Source: Pseudoxanthomonas sp. SL93 (lineage in GTDB: Bacteria; Pseudomonadota; Gammaproteobacteria; Xanthomonadales; Xanthomonadaceae). From it: a stretch of DNA of 64,000 nucleotides. Positions 56,715-64,000 of this stretch are shown here, piece after piece (positions within the stretch are counted from its first letter, which is position 1; every line of letters starts with the position of its first letter). The stretch spans positions 868,001-932,000 of the forward strand of contig NZ_CP113065.1 of the NCBI RefSeq assembly GCF_026625825.1, in the 5' to 3' direction. The notes beneath the pieces were generated by a model. That model was not told the DNA's origin and did no database searches. It worked only from the letters and a program-made list of their open reading frames with translations. The position numbers and the translations under genes are program-made.

Positions 56715-59471
56715 TCACTTGTCGGATCCGGCCCGGCGGCCGGCGAGGATGGAGGCCTTGATCAGCTTGATGCCCTGCGCGGCGTGGTAACCGTGGATTT
56801 CCTTGACGTCCAGCTTGCGCATGTAGGTGATGGTGTCGGCGGTGATCACCTGGCCGGGCACCATGATCGGGAAGCCGGGCGGGTAGGGGATCACGAAGTT
56901 GGCTGAGACCATTTCCGGCCCCTCCTTCAACCGTTTGTCGACCTCAGGGCTGGCCAGCTTGACGAACTCGCAGTTCGACTCGTCGTAGGCCATGAAGAAA
57001 GCCGGGCGCATGTGGCCCTCGTTGCTCCTGCCCTGCGGGTTGTCGCGGAACGCATCATGGAACCGGCTGAAATTGGGGAGGTCCGGCACGTCGACCATCA
57101 GCGACTGCACCCGTGCGGCGAAGGCTTCCTTCCCGGCGGAACTGGCCTGCTCCTGGCGCTGGTCGATCTCGCGCGACAGGTCGGCCAGGGCCTTGATCAG
57201 CAGCGCCGCGTCGCTGCGCGTGTTGTTGATGTTGGTCTGTACCAGGATGCTGTTGCGCGAAGTCTTGTTGATCTGGATGTCGAACCGTTCCGCCAACAGC
57301 CCCTTCAGCTGGCTGCCGTCGAAGCCGCCGTCGCCGCAGACCAGCGTCAGGCGGGTGGGGTCGAGCGCGAACTCGTCGCTATGCCACGCCTCCACCAGAT
57401 CGGTCCAGGTGCCGTGCGGTGGGCCATAGTCCTTGATGCCGGACGCGCGGAACTCGGCAGGGATCATCTCCTCCGGGGTCGCCACCCGGAAGTACTTCGA
57501 GATCAGGGGATGCGTGTTGATCGAGTGGCGCAGCCGCAGCGCCAGGTCGGTCATCTGCATGGTCATGCCATACCCCTCCAGCTCCATCTGCCGGCGGGCG
57601 AGGTCGAGCGAGGCGATGAGCTGCAGGTTGGGCGAGGTGGATGTGTGGGCGAAGAAGGCCTCTTCGAACGGGCCCTCCACATGCTGGAAGTCGTCGTCCC
57701 AGACCAACATCATCGAGCCCTGCCGAAAGGCCGACATCGACTTGTGGGTGGAGTTGGTCTGGTAGACGCGGATGCGCACCCTGTCCGGGTCGGGCAGCAG
57801 CGGCATGTCCAGGGACTTGCTGTCCTTGGGGTCGATCTCGGGATGCTTCTGCTTCCAGGCGTCGTATTCCGCGCGATAGGCCTTGCTGCGATAACGCTCG
57901 GACAGGAACGCCGCCGCACCCATCGCGGTGCGCATGCGATGGAACGGATCGAACCTTGCGAATCCGAACCAGGCCTCGTCCCACAGGAAGATCAGGTCGG
58001 GTTTGATCGCCAGGCACTCTTCCATCACCTTGCGCGGGTTGTACATGTGCCCGTCGAAGGTGCAGTTGGTCATGTCGATGACCTTGACCCGGTCGAGCTT
58101 GCCTTCCGCCTGGCAGTCGAACAGTGCCTCCTTGATGGTGCGCAACGGTACGGCGCCGTACATCGAGAAGGACGTCAGCGGGAACGCCTCCACGTAGTAC
58201 GGCTGCGCGCCGCTGAGCACGAAGCCGTAGTGATGCGACTTGTGGCAGTTGCGGTCCACGATGACGATGTCGCCCGGCTTGCAGACCGCCTGCACGACGA
58301 TCTTGTTGGAGGTGGAAGTGCCGTTGGTGCCCAGATAGGCACGCTTGGCGCCGAAAGCGCGCGCCACGGCGTCCTGCGCCTTCTTGATGTTGCCCGTGGG
58401 CTCCAGCAGGCTGTCGAGGCCGCCCGTTGTCGCGGAGGATTCGGCGAACAGGATGTTGGTGCCATAAAAATGGCCCATGTCGCGGATCCAGTTGGAGCCG
58501 AAGATCGACTTGCCGCGCGCGATGGGCAAGGCATGGAAGGTGCCGATCGGGCGCAACGCGTACTTCTTCAGGTTGTCGAAATAGGGGGTTTCGTAACGGT
58601 CCCGGATGCCGTCCAGGATGGCCAGGTGGATCTCCATCGGCTCCTCGATGGAATGGAAAACCCGGCGCAGTGGCGCGGCTTCATCGCTGCCCGCGAGCTT
58701 CTCGGCCGCGCGGTCGGTCAGCAGGTACAGGTCGAGTTCGGGGCGAAAACGCTTCAGCGTGCGGGCCAAGGACGTGGACAGCGCGCCGGTCTCGAGCTGA
58801 TCCGGGTCGACGTTGACATGGCGGGAAATGAATTCGTGAAGGTCTGGCACGCCCAGCAGTGAAGGGAAGCCGAAGCCGTCGATGATCACCACCGCCTGCA
58901 CGTCGGCATTGACCATCGCTGCCAGCGCTGCGTCTTCGAAACTGCCCGCATGCACGACGGCGTAGTTGAACGCGTCATCCGGCCGGCGCATCAGCCGCAT
59001 TTCCCGGTTGGCCTGCTCCCATTTCGCCGGATCACCGGGCGTGACGATCAGTACTTCGAAGTAGGGTTTGTCGTGCGAGCCGAGCAGGTCGGGCGGCAAC
59101 GCGTCCAGCAGCGTGCGATCGTCATCCTTGACTGCATCCCAGGCCTGCTCGTCGCGGCGGTAGTCTCCGGACAGGATGGAGGCGGAAACCTTGCGTACCA
59201 GACGCGCGAACTGCGGTGCATCGCCGGCGCTCAGGGCCTCGTCCAGCAGGACCAGCAGCGCCTCTCCGGGATAGGCCCAGCATTGTTCCAGCGGGCGCAG
59301 CTGCGCCAGCCCGGCGCTGCAGCGTTCGCGCAGGGCGCTCGTGTCCTGCTGGGCACGCGCGCCCGCCCACGCACGTGCATCGGCATTGAGCTGGCGCCAC
59401 TGGTCCGCACGCAGCGACGCAGCCACCAGGACGCTGGACAGTTTGGTTTGGGACGGCGATTCGGCAGTCAT
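56715..59471 (-). CDS. Orn/Lys/Arg decarboxylase family, large form
   Basis: 918-residue PLP enzyme of fold type I. The PLP-binding Lys577 is in NSTHKSMSA, Asp498 in LWDEAW would hold the pyridine nitrogen, and the GTNGTSTSNK and CHKSHH segments are conserved. The common inducible decarboxylases are about 710-760 residues. This one has a longer N-terminal region (about 1-300, response-regulator-like wing) and an extended C-terminus. The exact amino acid (Arg, Lys or Orn) cannot be read. Decarboxylation consumes a proton, so with the antiporter it could give acid resistance or energy. Confidence 0.87.
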   Translation of the reverse strand: MTAESPSQTKLSSVLVAASLRADQWRQLNADARAWAGARAQQDTSALRERCSAGLAQLRPLEQCWAYPGEALLVLLDEALSAGDAPQFARLVRKVSASILSGDYRRDEQAWDAVKDDDRTLLDALPPDLLGSHDKPYFEVLIVTPGDPAKWEQANREMRLMRRPDDAFNYAVVHAGSFEDAALAAMVNADVQAVVIIDGFGFPSLLGVPDLHEFISRHVNVDPDQLETGALSTSLARTLKRFRPELDLYLLTDRAAEKLAGSDEAAPLRRVFHSIEEPMEIHLAILDGIRDRYETPYFDNLKKYALRPIGTFHALPIARGKSIFGSNWIRDMGHFYGTNILFAESSATTGGLDSLLEPTGNIKKAQDAVARAFGAKRAYLGTNGTSTSNKIVVQAVCKPGDIVIVDRNCHKSHHYGFVLSGAQPYYVEAFPLTSFSMYGAVPLRTIKEALFDCQAEGKLDRVKVIDMTNCTFDGHMYNPRKVMEECLAIKPDLIFLWDEAWFGFARFDPFHRMRTAMGAAAFLSERYRSKAYRAEYDAWKQKHPEIDPKDSKSLDMPLLPDPDRVRIRVYQTNSTHKSMSAFRQGSMMLVWDDDFQHVEGPFEEAFFAHTSTSPNLQLIASLDLARRQMELEGYGMTMQMTDLALRLRHSINTHPLISKYFRVATPEEMIPAEFRASGIKDYGPPHGTWTDLVEAWHSDEFALDPTRLTLVCGDGGFDGSQLKGLLAERFDIQINKTSRNSILVQTNINNTRSDAALLIKALADLSREIDQRQEQASSAGKEAFAARVQSLMVDVPDLPNFSRFHDAFRDNPQGRSNEGHMRPAFFMAYDESNCEFVKLASPEVDKRLKEGPEMVSANFVIPYPPGFPIMVPGQVITADTITYMRKLDVKEIHGYHAAQGIKLIKASILAGRRAGSDK

Positions 59472-59591
59472 TGCAGTGCTCCGCGTTGAAGGGGCGGGAG
59501 GCGGATCACCGACGCCGTTGCGGAAAAGCGGGCGTGGCAGGGCCGCGGGATGAATGATCCGGATCGCAGGCTATCGGCCGCTTGCGCCCGC

Positions 59592-59611
59592 GGTAATTGG
59601 CCCTTGGGCCC
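59592..59611 (+). promoter_or_regulatory. GGCAATTGGCCCTTGG element, copy A
   Basis: GGTAATTGGCCCTTGGGCCC, containing a perfect 5-2-5 inverted repeat GGCCC-TT-GGGCC. It matches copy B in about 17 of 20 bases. It points toward the OmpA gene, with about 180 bp to the start codon. Confidence 0.5.
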
Positions 59612-59658
59612 ATGCCGGGCAGGGCAAGGGCACGCCTTCGCGAACGAACAGGCTGTGT

Positions 59659-59678
59659 AGCCCCAAGGGCCAATTGCC
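59659..59678 (-). promoter_or_regulatory. GGCAATTGGCCCTTGG element, copy B
   Basis: Read on the minus strand: GGCAATTGGCCCTTGGGGC. It points toward the decarboxylase gene, about 190 bp from its start codon, and is separated from copy A by 47 bp. The mirror arrangement suggests one regulator controlling both operons. Confidence 0.5.
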
Positions 59679-59788
59679 GTGTCCCGAGGGGGCGCCTAGC
59701 GTGTCTCCACGACGGCATGGCCGCGCACCCGAGTCGGTCAGGGCGGATGGCCGCGCCCAACACTCATTCCCCGTGGAGGAAGCACGCA

Positions 59789-60571
59789 ATGGCTACCCGC
59801 ATCTCACTGAAGGCACGGATTCCCGCGCTGTTGCTGCTGGGCGCGCTCTGCGCGGCTGCCCACGCCGCCGATGGGGACAAGACCAGGATCAAGGGCGTCA
59901 TCACCGGCGTGCAGGGCGATACGATCACCGTGGTCGACGCGAACCGCACCCAGCACAGCATCAATGTGTCGGACGAAACGCTGCTGAAGCGGACCCGCGG
60001 TCTCACCGGTGTCATCTATGAAAAGGCCGACCGCGCCGTGCTGGCTGCAGGCCTCCCTGTCACCGTGGAAGCGACGCCGTCCGGGGATCAACTCGCCGCG
60101 ACCGAAATCAGCTTCAAGTCCGAGGACCTGCGCACCACGCAGCAGATCCAGGCGGGCATGGCGCCGACCAACGCCCGCATGGACCAGTTCGGTACATACG
60201 AACAGCTGGACGCCGCCGAAGTGACGTTCGCCAGCGGCAGCGCCGCGCTGTCCGCCGAAGGGAAGGCGGCACTGGATGCGTTCGCCGAGAAGGCCAAGCA
60301 GACCACGAATTACCAGGTGGTCCTTCAAGGCTTCACTGATTCCACCGGGAGCGCCGCCGCCAACCAGCGCTTGAGTACGCAGCGCGCCAACGCGGTGGCC
60401 AACTACCTGCAGCAGAAGGGTGGGCTTGCGCCTGGCCGGGTGCGTGCCGGCGACGGCATGGGCGTGGCGCCGGATGCTGGCAGCGGCGACAACGCCAGCG
60501 CACGCAAGGTCATCGCCAAACTGGTGGTCGACAAGGGCGTGCAGGCCGGTGCACAGAAGCCAGCCAAATAG
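59789..60571 (+). CDS. OmpA-family outer-membrane protein with N-terminal OB-like domain
   Basis: 260-residue exported protein. A signal peptide (ending AAHAAD) is followed by a DUF5666-like segment (KTRIKGVITGVQGDTITVVDANRTQHSINVSDET) and an OmpA_C peptidoglycan-binding domain (VTFASGSAALSAEGKAALDAF...VVLQGFTDSTGSAAANQRLSTQRANAV). It probably anchors the outer membrane to the wall. GGAGGA lies eight bases before ATG 59789, so the longer upstream frame is rejected. First gene of an operon with DUF3300 and DUF2950. Confidence 0.87.
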   Translation: MATRISLKARIPALLLLGALCAAAHAADGDKTRIKGVITGVQGDTITVVDANRTQHSINVSDETLLKRTRGLTGVIYEKADRAVLAAGLPVTVEATPSGDQLAATEISFKSEDLRTTQQIQAGMAPTNARMDQFGTYEQLDAAEVTFASGSAALSAEGKAALDAFAEKAKQTTNYQVVLQGFTDSTGSAAANQRLSTQRANAVANYLQQKGGLAPGRVRAGDGMGVAPDAGSGDNASARKVIAKLVVDKGVQAGAQKPAK

Positions 60572-60609
60572 GCCCGACCGCGTGAGTGGCGAGGCCAGGT
60601 GGAGGTGAC

Positions 60610-61920
60610 ATGCGTACGCAAAGGGTTGTGTTGGTGGCGTTGGCGTTGCTGGCATCGTTGGCGCTGGACCCGGCGGCTGCACAGACGGCCAAGCCGAAAG
60701 CCACGCCAGCCAGCACGGCGCAGGCGGCCGGGGAGAACTTCTCGCGCGAGCAGCTGGACCAGATGCTTGCGCCGATCGCCCTGTACCCCGACGCCCTGCT
60801 GGCGCAGGTACTGATGGCCTCGACATACCCGGGCGACGTCACCGATGCCGTCGCCTGGTCGAAGGCACACCCCGATGCCAAGGGCGAGGTCGCCGTGCGC
60901 GAGGTGGCGAGCCAGTCGTGGGACCCCAGCGTGCAATCGCTCGTCGCCTTCCCGCAGTTGCTCGCGGTGCTGGGCCAGGATCCCTCGTGGGTACAGAAGA
61001 TGGGTGACGCGTTCCTGGCGCAGCCGGATGCCGTGATGGATTCGGTGCAGCGGCTGCGCCGGCAGGCCGAGGCCGCCGGCAACCTGGAATCCAATCAACA
61101 GCAGAAGGTCAGCCATCAGGCTGCGTCGTCGGGCAGTACGGCGACTACGACGGGCAACACGCCACAGACGATCATCATCGAATCGGCAGAGCCCGACGTG
61201 GTCTACGTGCCCAGCTACAACCCCAGCGTGGTCTACGGCTCGTGGGCGTACCCCTCGTATCCCCCGTACTACTATCCACCGCCGCCGTACTACTACCCCG
61301 GCGGCGCATTGCTGAGCTTCGGCATCGGCGTGGCGGTGGGCGGCGCGCTGTGGGGCAACTGCAACTGGGGTGGCGGCGACATCGACATCGACGTGAACCG
61401 CTACAACAACTTCAATTCCAACCGCCAGATCGACCGCAGCAGCAGCAAGTGGAATCACAACGCCGCCAACCGGGACGGCGTGCCCTATCGCGACAGTCGC
61501 AGCCGCGAGCAGTATGGCAACCGGCGCGAAGGTGCGGCAGGTCGGGAAGGCTATCGCGGCCATGCCGATGCCCGTTCCGGGGATCGTGATCGGGCCCGAC
61601 AGTCGCTGCAGAGCCGCGGATTCGAAGCGCCCGCCACCAGCAACCGGGAGGCGCGTGACCGTGCCGGCAGTTCGCAGCGGCAGATGACGCAGCGGCAGGC
61701 GGGGCAGGGACAGGCCGGTCGCACGCCGTCAGGACAGGCGGTCGCGCGTGGACAGAATGCCTTCCAGGGCGCGCGCAGTCCGACCCAGTCCCGCACGGAC
61801 GCGAGTCGCGGTCACCGCAGCGTGCAGAGTTCGCAGCGGCCTCAGAGTGCACGCCCGCAGGGGCGTCAGATGAGCCGCCCGGCCGGCGGAGCCCGCGGCG
61901 GCGGCGGCCGGCGTCGTTGA
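60610..61920 (+). CDS. DUF3300 exported protein
   Basis: 436-residue exported protein. After the signal peptide comes the DUF3300 core (REQLDQMLAPIALYPDALLAQVLMASTYPGDVTDAVAW..WDPSVQSLVAFPQLLAVLGQD). A Tyr/Pro-rich segment (YPSYPPYYYPPPPYYYPGG) and an Arg/Gln/Ser-rich, probably unstructured tail (about 290-436) follow. DUF3300 and DUF2950 genes usually sit together, as here. Function unknown. GGAGG precedes ATG 60610. Confidence 0.88.
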   Translation: MRTQRVVLVALALLASLALDPAAAQTAKPKATPASTAQAAGENFSREQLDQMLAPIALYPDALLAQVLMASTYPGDVTDAVAWSKAHPDAKGEVAVREVASQSWDPSVQSLVAFPQLLAVLGQDPSWVQKMGDAFLAQPDAVMDSVQRLRRQAEAAGNLESNQQQKVSHQAASSGSTATTTGNTPQTIIIESAEPDVVYVPSYNPSVVYGSWAYPSYPPYYYPPPPYYYPGGALLSFGIGVAVGGALWGNCNWGGGDIDIDVNRYNNFNSNRQIDRSSSKWNHNAANRDGVPYRDSRSREQYGNRREGAAGREGYRGHADARSGDRDRARQSLQSRGFEAPATSNREARDRAGSSQRQMTQRQAGQGQAGRTPSGQAVARGQNAFQGARSPTQSRTDASRGHRSVQSSQRPQSARPQGRQMSRPAGGARGGGGRRR

Positions 61921-61929
61921 ACGGAGAGC

Positions 61930-62826
61930 ATGATGATCCCGCGCATCCCCACGTTGATCCTGGCCGGTACCCTGGTGCTTTCGGCACCGGCCACTGCCCA
62001 GCAGCTCTATCCGACGCCCGCGGCAGCGGCCGACGCGCTCGTGACCGCGCTGGAAGGCAGGGACACGGACGCCACGCCTCTCTCCACCGTGCTGGGTGCG
62101 GATTGGGAACTCTACGTGCCACGCGGCAGCGTGGAGCGCGAGGACGTGGACGCCTTCATCGAGAAATACCGGCAGCAACATGCATTCAAGTCGACCGATC
62201 CCACCCATTCGGTATTGAGCGTGGGTGCCGATGCCTGGACGTTGCCGGTGCCCGTGGTGAAGAAGGAGGGGGGCTGGGCGTTCGACCTGAAGGCCTCCGA
62301 GCCGGAGATACGTGCGCGCCGGATAGGGCGCAACGAACGCGATGCGCTGCAGGCCGTGCTGGCCTATTACGACGCGCAGATGGAGTACGCCAGCAAGGAC
62401 CGCGACGACGATGGCCTGCTGGAATACGCCACCCGCTTCCGGAGCACGGAAGGCAAGCGGGACGGCCTCTACTGGGAGGCCGACGCGGCTGGGCAAAGCC
62501 CGCTGGGGCCGCTGTTCGGCGACGACACGCCCGATGGCGAGTGGCATGGCTACCACTACAGGATCCTGCTCGAGCAGGGACCCTCGGCGCCGCGGGGTGC
62601 CTACAGATACCAGCTGGGCTCCGCCATGACCCGCGGCTTCGGCCTGGTGGCCTGGCCGGCACGCTATGCCTACAGCGGGGTGACGAGCTTCATGATTAGC
62701 CACGCCGGCGACATCTTCGAGAAGGACATCGGACCGGACACCGACCGGATAGCCCGTGCCATGGTTTCGTTCGACCCGGACAGCAGCTGGACCGAAGTGG
62801 AGCCGGATGCGGAAGAAGCGCGGTAG
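61930..62826 (+). CDS. DUF2950 exported protein
   Basis: 298-residue exported protein with signal peptide ending APATAQQ. The conserved DUF2950 pattern is clear: VALEGRD-type N-terminus (ADALVTALEGRDTDATPLSTVLG), YYDAQMEYASKDRDDDGLLEYATRF, LFGDDTPDGEWHGYHYRILLEQG and the end region FMISHAGDIFEKDIGPDT. Function unknown. Nine bases after the DUF3300 stop, in the same operon. Confidence 0.88.
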   Translation: MMIPRIPTLILAGTLVLSAPATAQQLYPTPAAAADALVTALEGRDTDATPLSTVLGADWELYVPRGSVEREDVDAFIEKYRQQHAFKSTDPTHSVLSVGADAWTLPVPVVKKEGGWAFDLKASEPEIRARRIGRNERDALQAVLAYYDAQMEYASKDRDDDGLLEYATRFRSTEGKRDGLYWEADAAGQSPLGPLFGDDTPDGEWHGYHYRILLEQGPSAPRGAYRYQLGSAMTRGFGLVAWPARYAYSGVTSFMISHAGDIFEKDIGPDTDRIARAMVSFDPDSSWTEVEPDAEEAR

Positions 62827-62914
62827 CTGACGCGCACGACACGACGTGTGGCCAGGACTCCCACCCGCAGCAGGTTGGGCTGGCCGGGCCCTCAGGCGGG
62901 CCAGGGTGGGCGCC

Positions 62915-63337
62915 TCACGTCAAACGCGGTCCTGCCGCCGGGGCCGTTGAACGATTCGCTCGTCGGCAACGGTTGATCGCCGCCAGCACCGCGTTGATCA
63001 GCGCATCGCCGTCGACCGGCTTGCAGAGGTAGGCATCCGCGCCGCGCTTCATCGCTTCGCGGCGACTCTCATCGCTGTCGTTCCCCGTGAGCACCACCAC
63101 CGGAATCGACGGGTGCCGTTCCTTCATCGACGCCTGGACGTCGAAGCCACTGACGCCTGGCATGCGCAGGTCGAGCACGACGCAATCGGGCGGACTGCGC
63201 GGCACGTGGTGGAGGAACTCCGACCCCGACTCATAGGCCAGCACGTCGAACCCGGCCGACCGCAGCAGGCGTCGCAGTGCGAGCCGGACGTCGCCCTCGT
63301 CATCGACCACGGCTACCAGGGGCGCTCTGCCAGTCAT
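62915..63337 (-). CDS. FixJ/CheY-type receiver-only response regulator
   Basis: 140-residue single-domain regulator: DDEGD acidic pocket, phospho-acceptor Asp56 (CVVLDLRMPGVSG), Thr (VVVLTGNDS), Lys (AYLCKPVDGDAL). The receiver is of the FixJ type, but no helix-turn-helix follows, so it cannot bind DNA by itself. Start ATG 63337 chosen for the canonical N-terminus. It is divergent from a membrane sensor kinase, and could be its phospho-relay intermediate or sink. Confidence 0.85.
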   Translation of the reverse strand: MTGRAPLVAVVDDEGDVRLALRRLLRSAGFDVLAYESGSEFLHHVPRSPPDCVVLDLRMPGVSGFDVQASMKERHPSIPVVVLTGNDSDESRREAMKRGADAYLCKPVDGDALINAVLAAINRCRRANRSTAPAAGPRLT

Positions 63338-63369
63338 TGCGGCCCAAGGTCGCTCCAAGCGCGCCGGTG

Positions 63370-63389
63370 GGCAATTGGCCCTTGGCCCC
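63370..63389 (+). promoter_or_regulatory. GGCAATTGGCCCTTGG element, copy C
   Basis: GGCAATTGGCCCTTGGCCCC, 33 bp upstream of the receiver start and oriented towards the 7-TM kinase. It is identical to copy B across its first 16 bases, about 3.7 kb away. It links this regulatory pair to the decarboxylase/OmpA locus. Confidence 0.5.
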
Positions 63390-63462
63390 ATCCGCATCCG
63401 GACCAGCGCGCTAACCACCGGGGAACAAGTGTTGCCGAGCGACGGGCCGGCAAACGCACTCA

Positions 63463-63472
63463 GTAGAAATAC
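63463..63472 (-). promoter_or_regulatory. GTA-N4-TAC site near the 7-TM kinase
   Basis: GTAGAAATAC on the plus strand. Read on the minus strand with its flank it is CTAGGTATTTCTACT, which agrees with the CTAGGTAGTTTTCC sites at 38492 and 42704. It has no clear partner at 23 bp; a weak GTGGAATAGC lies at 63486. Confidence 0.4.
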
Positions 63473-63668
63473 CTAGTCGGGGGCAGTGGAATAGCGGTTG
63501 CTGAAAGTGTGGCCTGTCTCCATGCTGAATGCCTTGGTGGGAAGCTCGATGGACGGTTTCCGCACTGTCCCGCTGCAGTTCCTCCAATCGGTGGAAAGAG
63601 ATGGATGGCCGCACGAGGTTCCACCCTTTCAGAACGCTGGCGACGGACTGTGCCGGGACGGCGGCCGC

Positions 63669-64000
63669 ATGAACTGGGTCGAGGTGGTGTGGCCGCTGGT
63701 CATGTCGATGAGCCTGGTTTTCGGGTTGGTGCACCTGCTCATCTGGCGGACACGCCAAGGGGAATGGGTACACCTTGCGCTGGCCGTCGCTGCTTTCAGT
63801 CTGGGCGCGTTGACGGGCCTGGAACGCCTGATGCTGTCCAGCGAATCCACCGTGCAGACGGGCGTGCTGATCCACTGGATGCATGTCCCGGTTGCCGTGA
63901 TGGTGGTATCCCTGATCGTTGCCGTGCATCTGGCTTTCCGCCATGGATCGCTCTGGTTGGCGGCCGTGGCCATCGGCCTGCGGCTCGTGGCGCTGGTCCT
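63669..64000 (+). CDS. 7-TM PAS/FixL-type sensor histidine kinase (N-terminal fragment, runs off the window)
   Basis: At least 110 residues. About three hydrophobic helices are seen (VEVVWPLVMSMSLVFGLVHLLIW; WVHLALAVAAFSLGALTGL; a later GVLIHWMHVPVAVMVVSLIVAVHLAF), ending in VAIGLRLVALVL. The start MNWVEVVWPLV and the HWMHVPV-type loop are those of a seven-helix N-terminal domain common in FixL-like kinases of Proteobacteria, from memory. The kinase domain is beyond the window. The start codon is uncertain because in-frame ATGs lie upstream. Divergent FixJ-like receiver is the expected partner. Confidence 0.6.
   Translation, partial: MNWVEVVWPLVMSMSLVFGLVHLLIWRTRQGEWVHLALAVAAFSLGALTGLERLMLSSESTVQTGVLIHWMHVPVAVMVVSLIVAVHLAFRHGSLWLAAVAIGLRLVALV

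Larger units (their letters stand above)
59472..59788. other. divergent intergenic region between decarboxylase and OmpA operons
   Basis: 317 bp without a gene, carrying two inverted copies of the GGCAATTGGCCCTTGG element (59592-59611 and 59659-59678), each pointing towards one flanking operon. No clear -35/-10 pair is seen, and no tRNA or transposon. Confidence 0.5.
63338..63668. other. divergent intergenic region between receiver and 7-TM kinase
   Basis: 331 bp with no supported gene, apart from possible in-frame upstream starts of the kinase (ATG at 63522 and 63549, which have no good ribosome-binding site). It carries one copy of the GGCAATTGG element (63370-63389) and one GTA-N4-TAC site (63463-63472). 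No tRNA or repeat cluster is seen. Confidence 0.5.

Noticed and set aside
59592..59615. Possible sigma-54 promoter in the GGCAATTGG element
   Set aside because: The GG and GC dinucleotides are 13 bases apart instead of 10, so the -24/-12 geometry is not met.

Overview
The window is a GC-rich chromosomal segment of a gammaproteobacterium of the family Xanthomonadaceae. A Pseudoxanthomonas-, Lysobacter- or Xanthomonas-like organism fits best. The evidence is a complete xanthomonadin/aryl-polyene pigment locus, a copLAB copper operon, and interspersed palindromes built on GGAGCGACGTC. Species cannot be fixed from the sequence alone.

Layout. (1) 0-11.7 kb is core housekeeping: folD, guaB-guaA-tadA, a DUF2721 membrane protein, orn, an MscS channel, the divergent pair ppsA/ppsR, a DUF1249 protein, and a tRNA-Ala(GGC)/tRNA-Glu(TTC) operon with a visible promoter and terminator. 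(2) 11.8-28.1 kb is an 18-gene co-directional aryl-polyene locus with many overlapping start and stop codons. It holds two ACPs, a chain-length factor, two ketosynthases, a ketoreductase, a stand-alone dehydratase plus one fused to the AMP-ligase, two acyltransferases, a glycosyltransferase, an aromatic amino-acid lyase, a thioesterase, a LolA-like carrier, an MMPL exporter, a DUF3261 lipoprotein and a halogenase with the WxWxIP signature. Two small exported proteins follow. (3) 29.2-34.2 kb: a small exported protein, copL-copA-copB (minus strand) and glucokinase.

(4) 34.2-63.9 kb is an accessory region dominated by exported and envelope proteins plus regulators. It has a NarX-type sensor kinase, an AraC regulator, a LuxR-type response regulator and a receiver-only protein. 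Then come a phenol-MetA-type outer-membrane protein, DUF2092, an Asn-rich protein, a BamA-fold protein, DUF4136, a Trp/Tyr/Gly-rich surface protein, a HAD phosphatase, DUF4239, a PlpD-like patatin autotransporter and a ricin/di-haem lipoprotein. An OprD porin, AspT-like antiporter and 918-aa Orn/Lys/Arg decarboxylase form a minus-strand operon, facing an OmpA/DUF3300/DUF2950 operon. The window closes with a FixJ-type receiver divergent from a truncated 7-TM sensor kinase.

The most novel signal is non-coding. Two separate DNA motifs tie the accessory genes together. The first is GTAGTTTTAC-like (GTA-N4-TAC). It recurs at five places, and at three of them it occurs as a pair with exactly 23 bp between centres. 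It lies upstream of both response-regulator genes and of two exported-protein genes. The second is GGCAATTGGCCCTTGG, present as an inverted pair between the decarboxylase and OmpA operons and again between the FixJ-like receiver and the 7-TM kinase. I infer that these are operators of two regulons controlling an envelope/acid-stress programme. This rests on inspection only.
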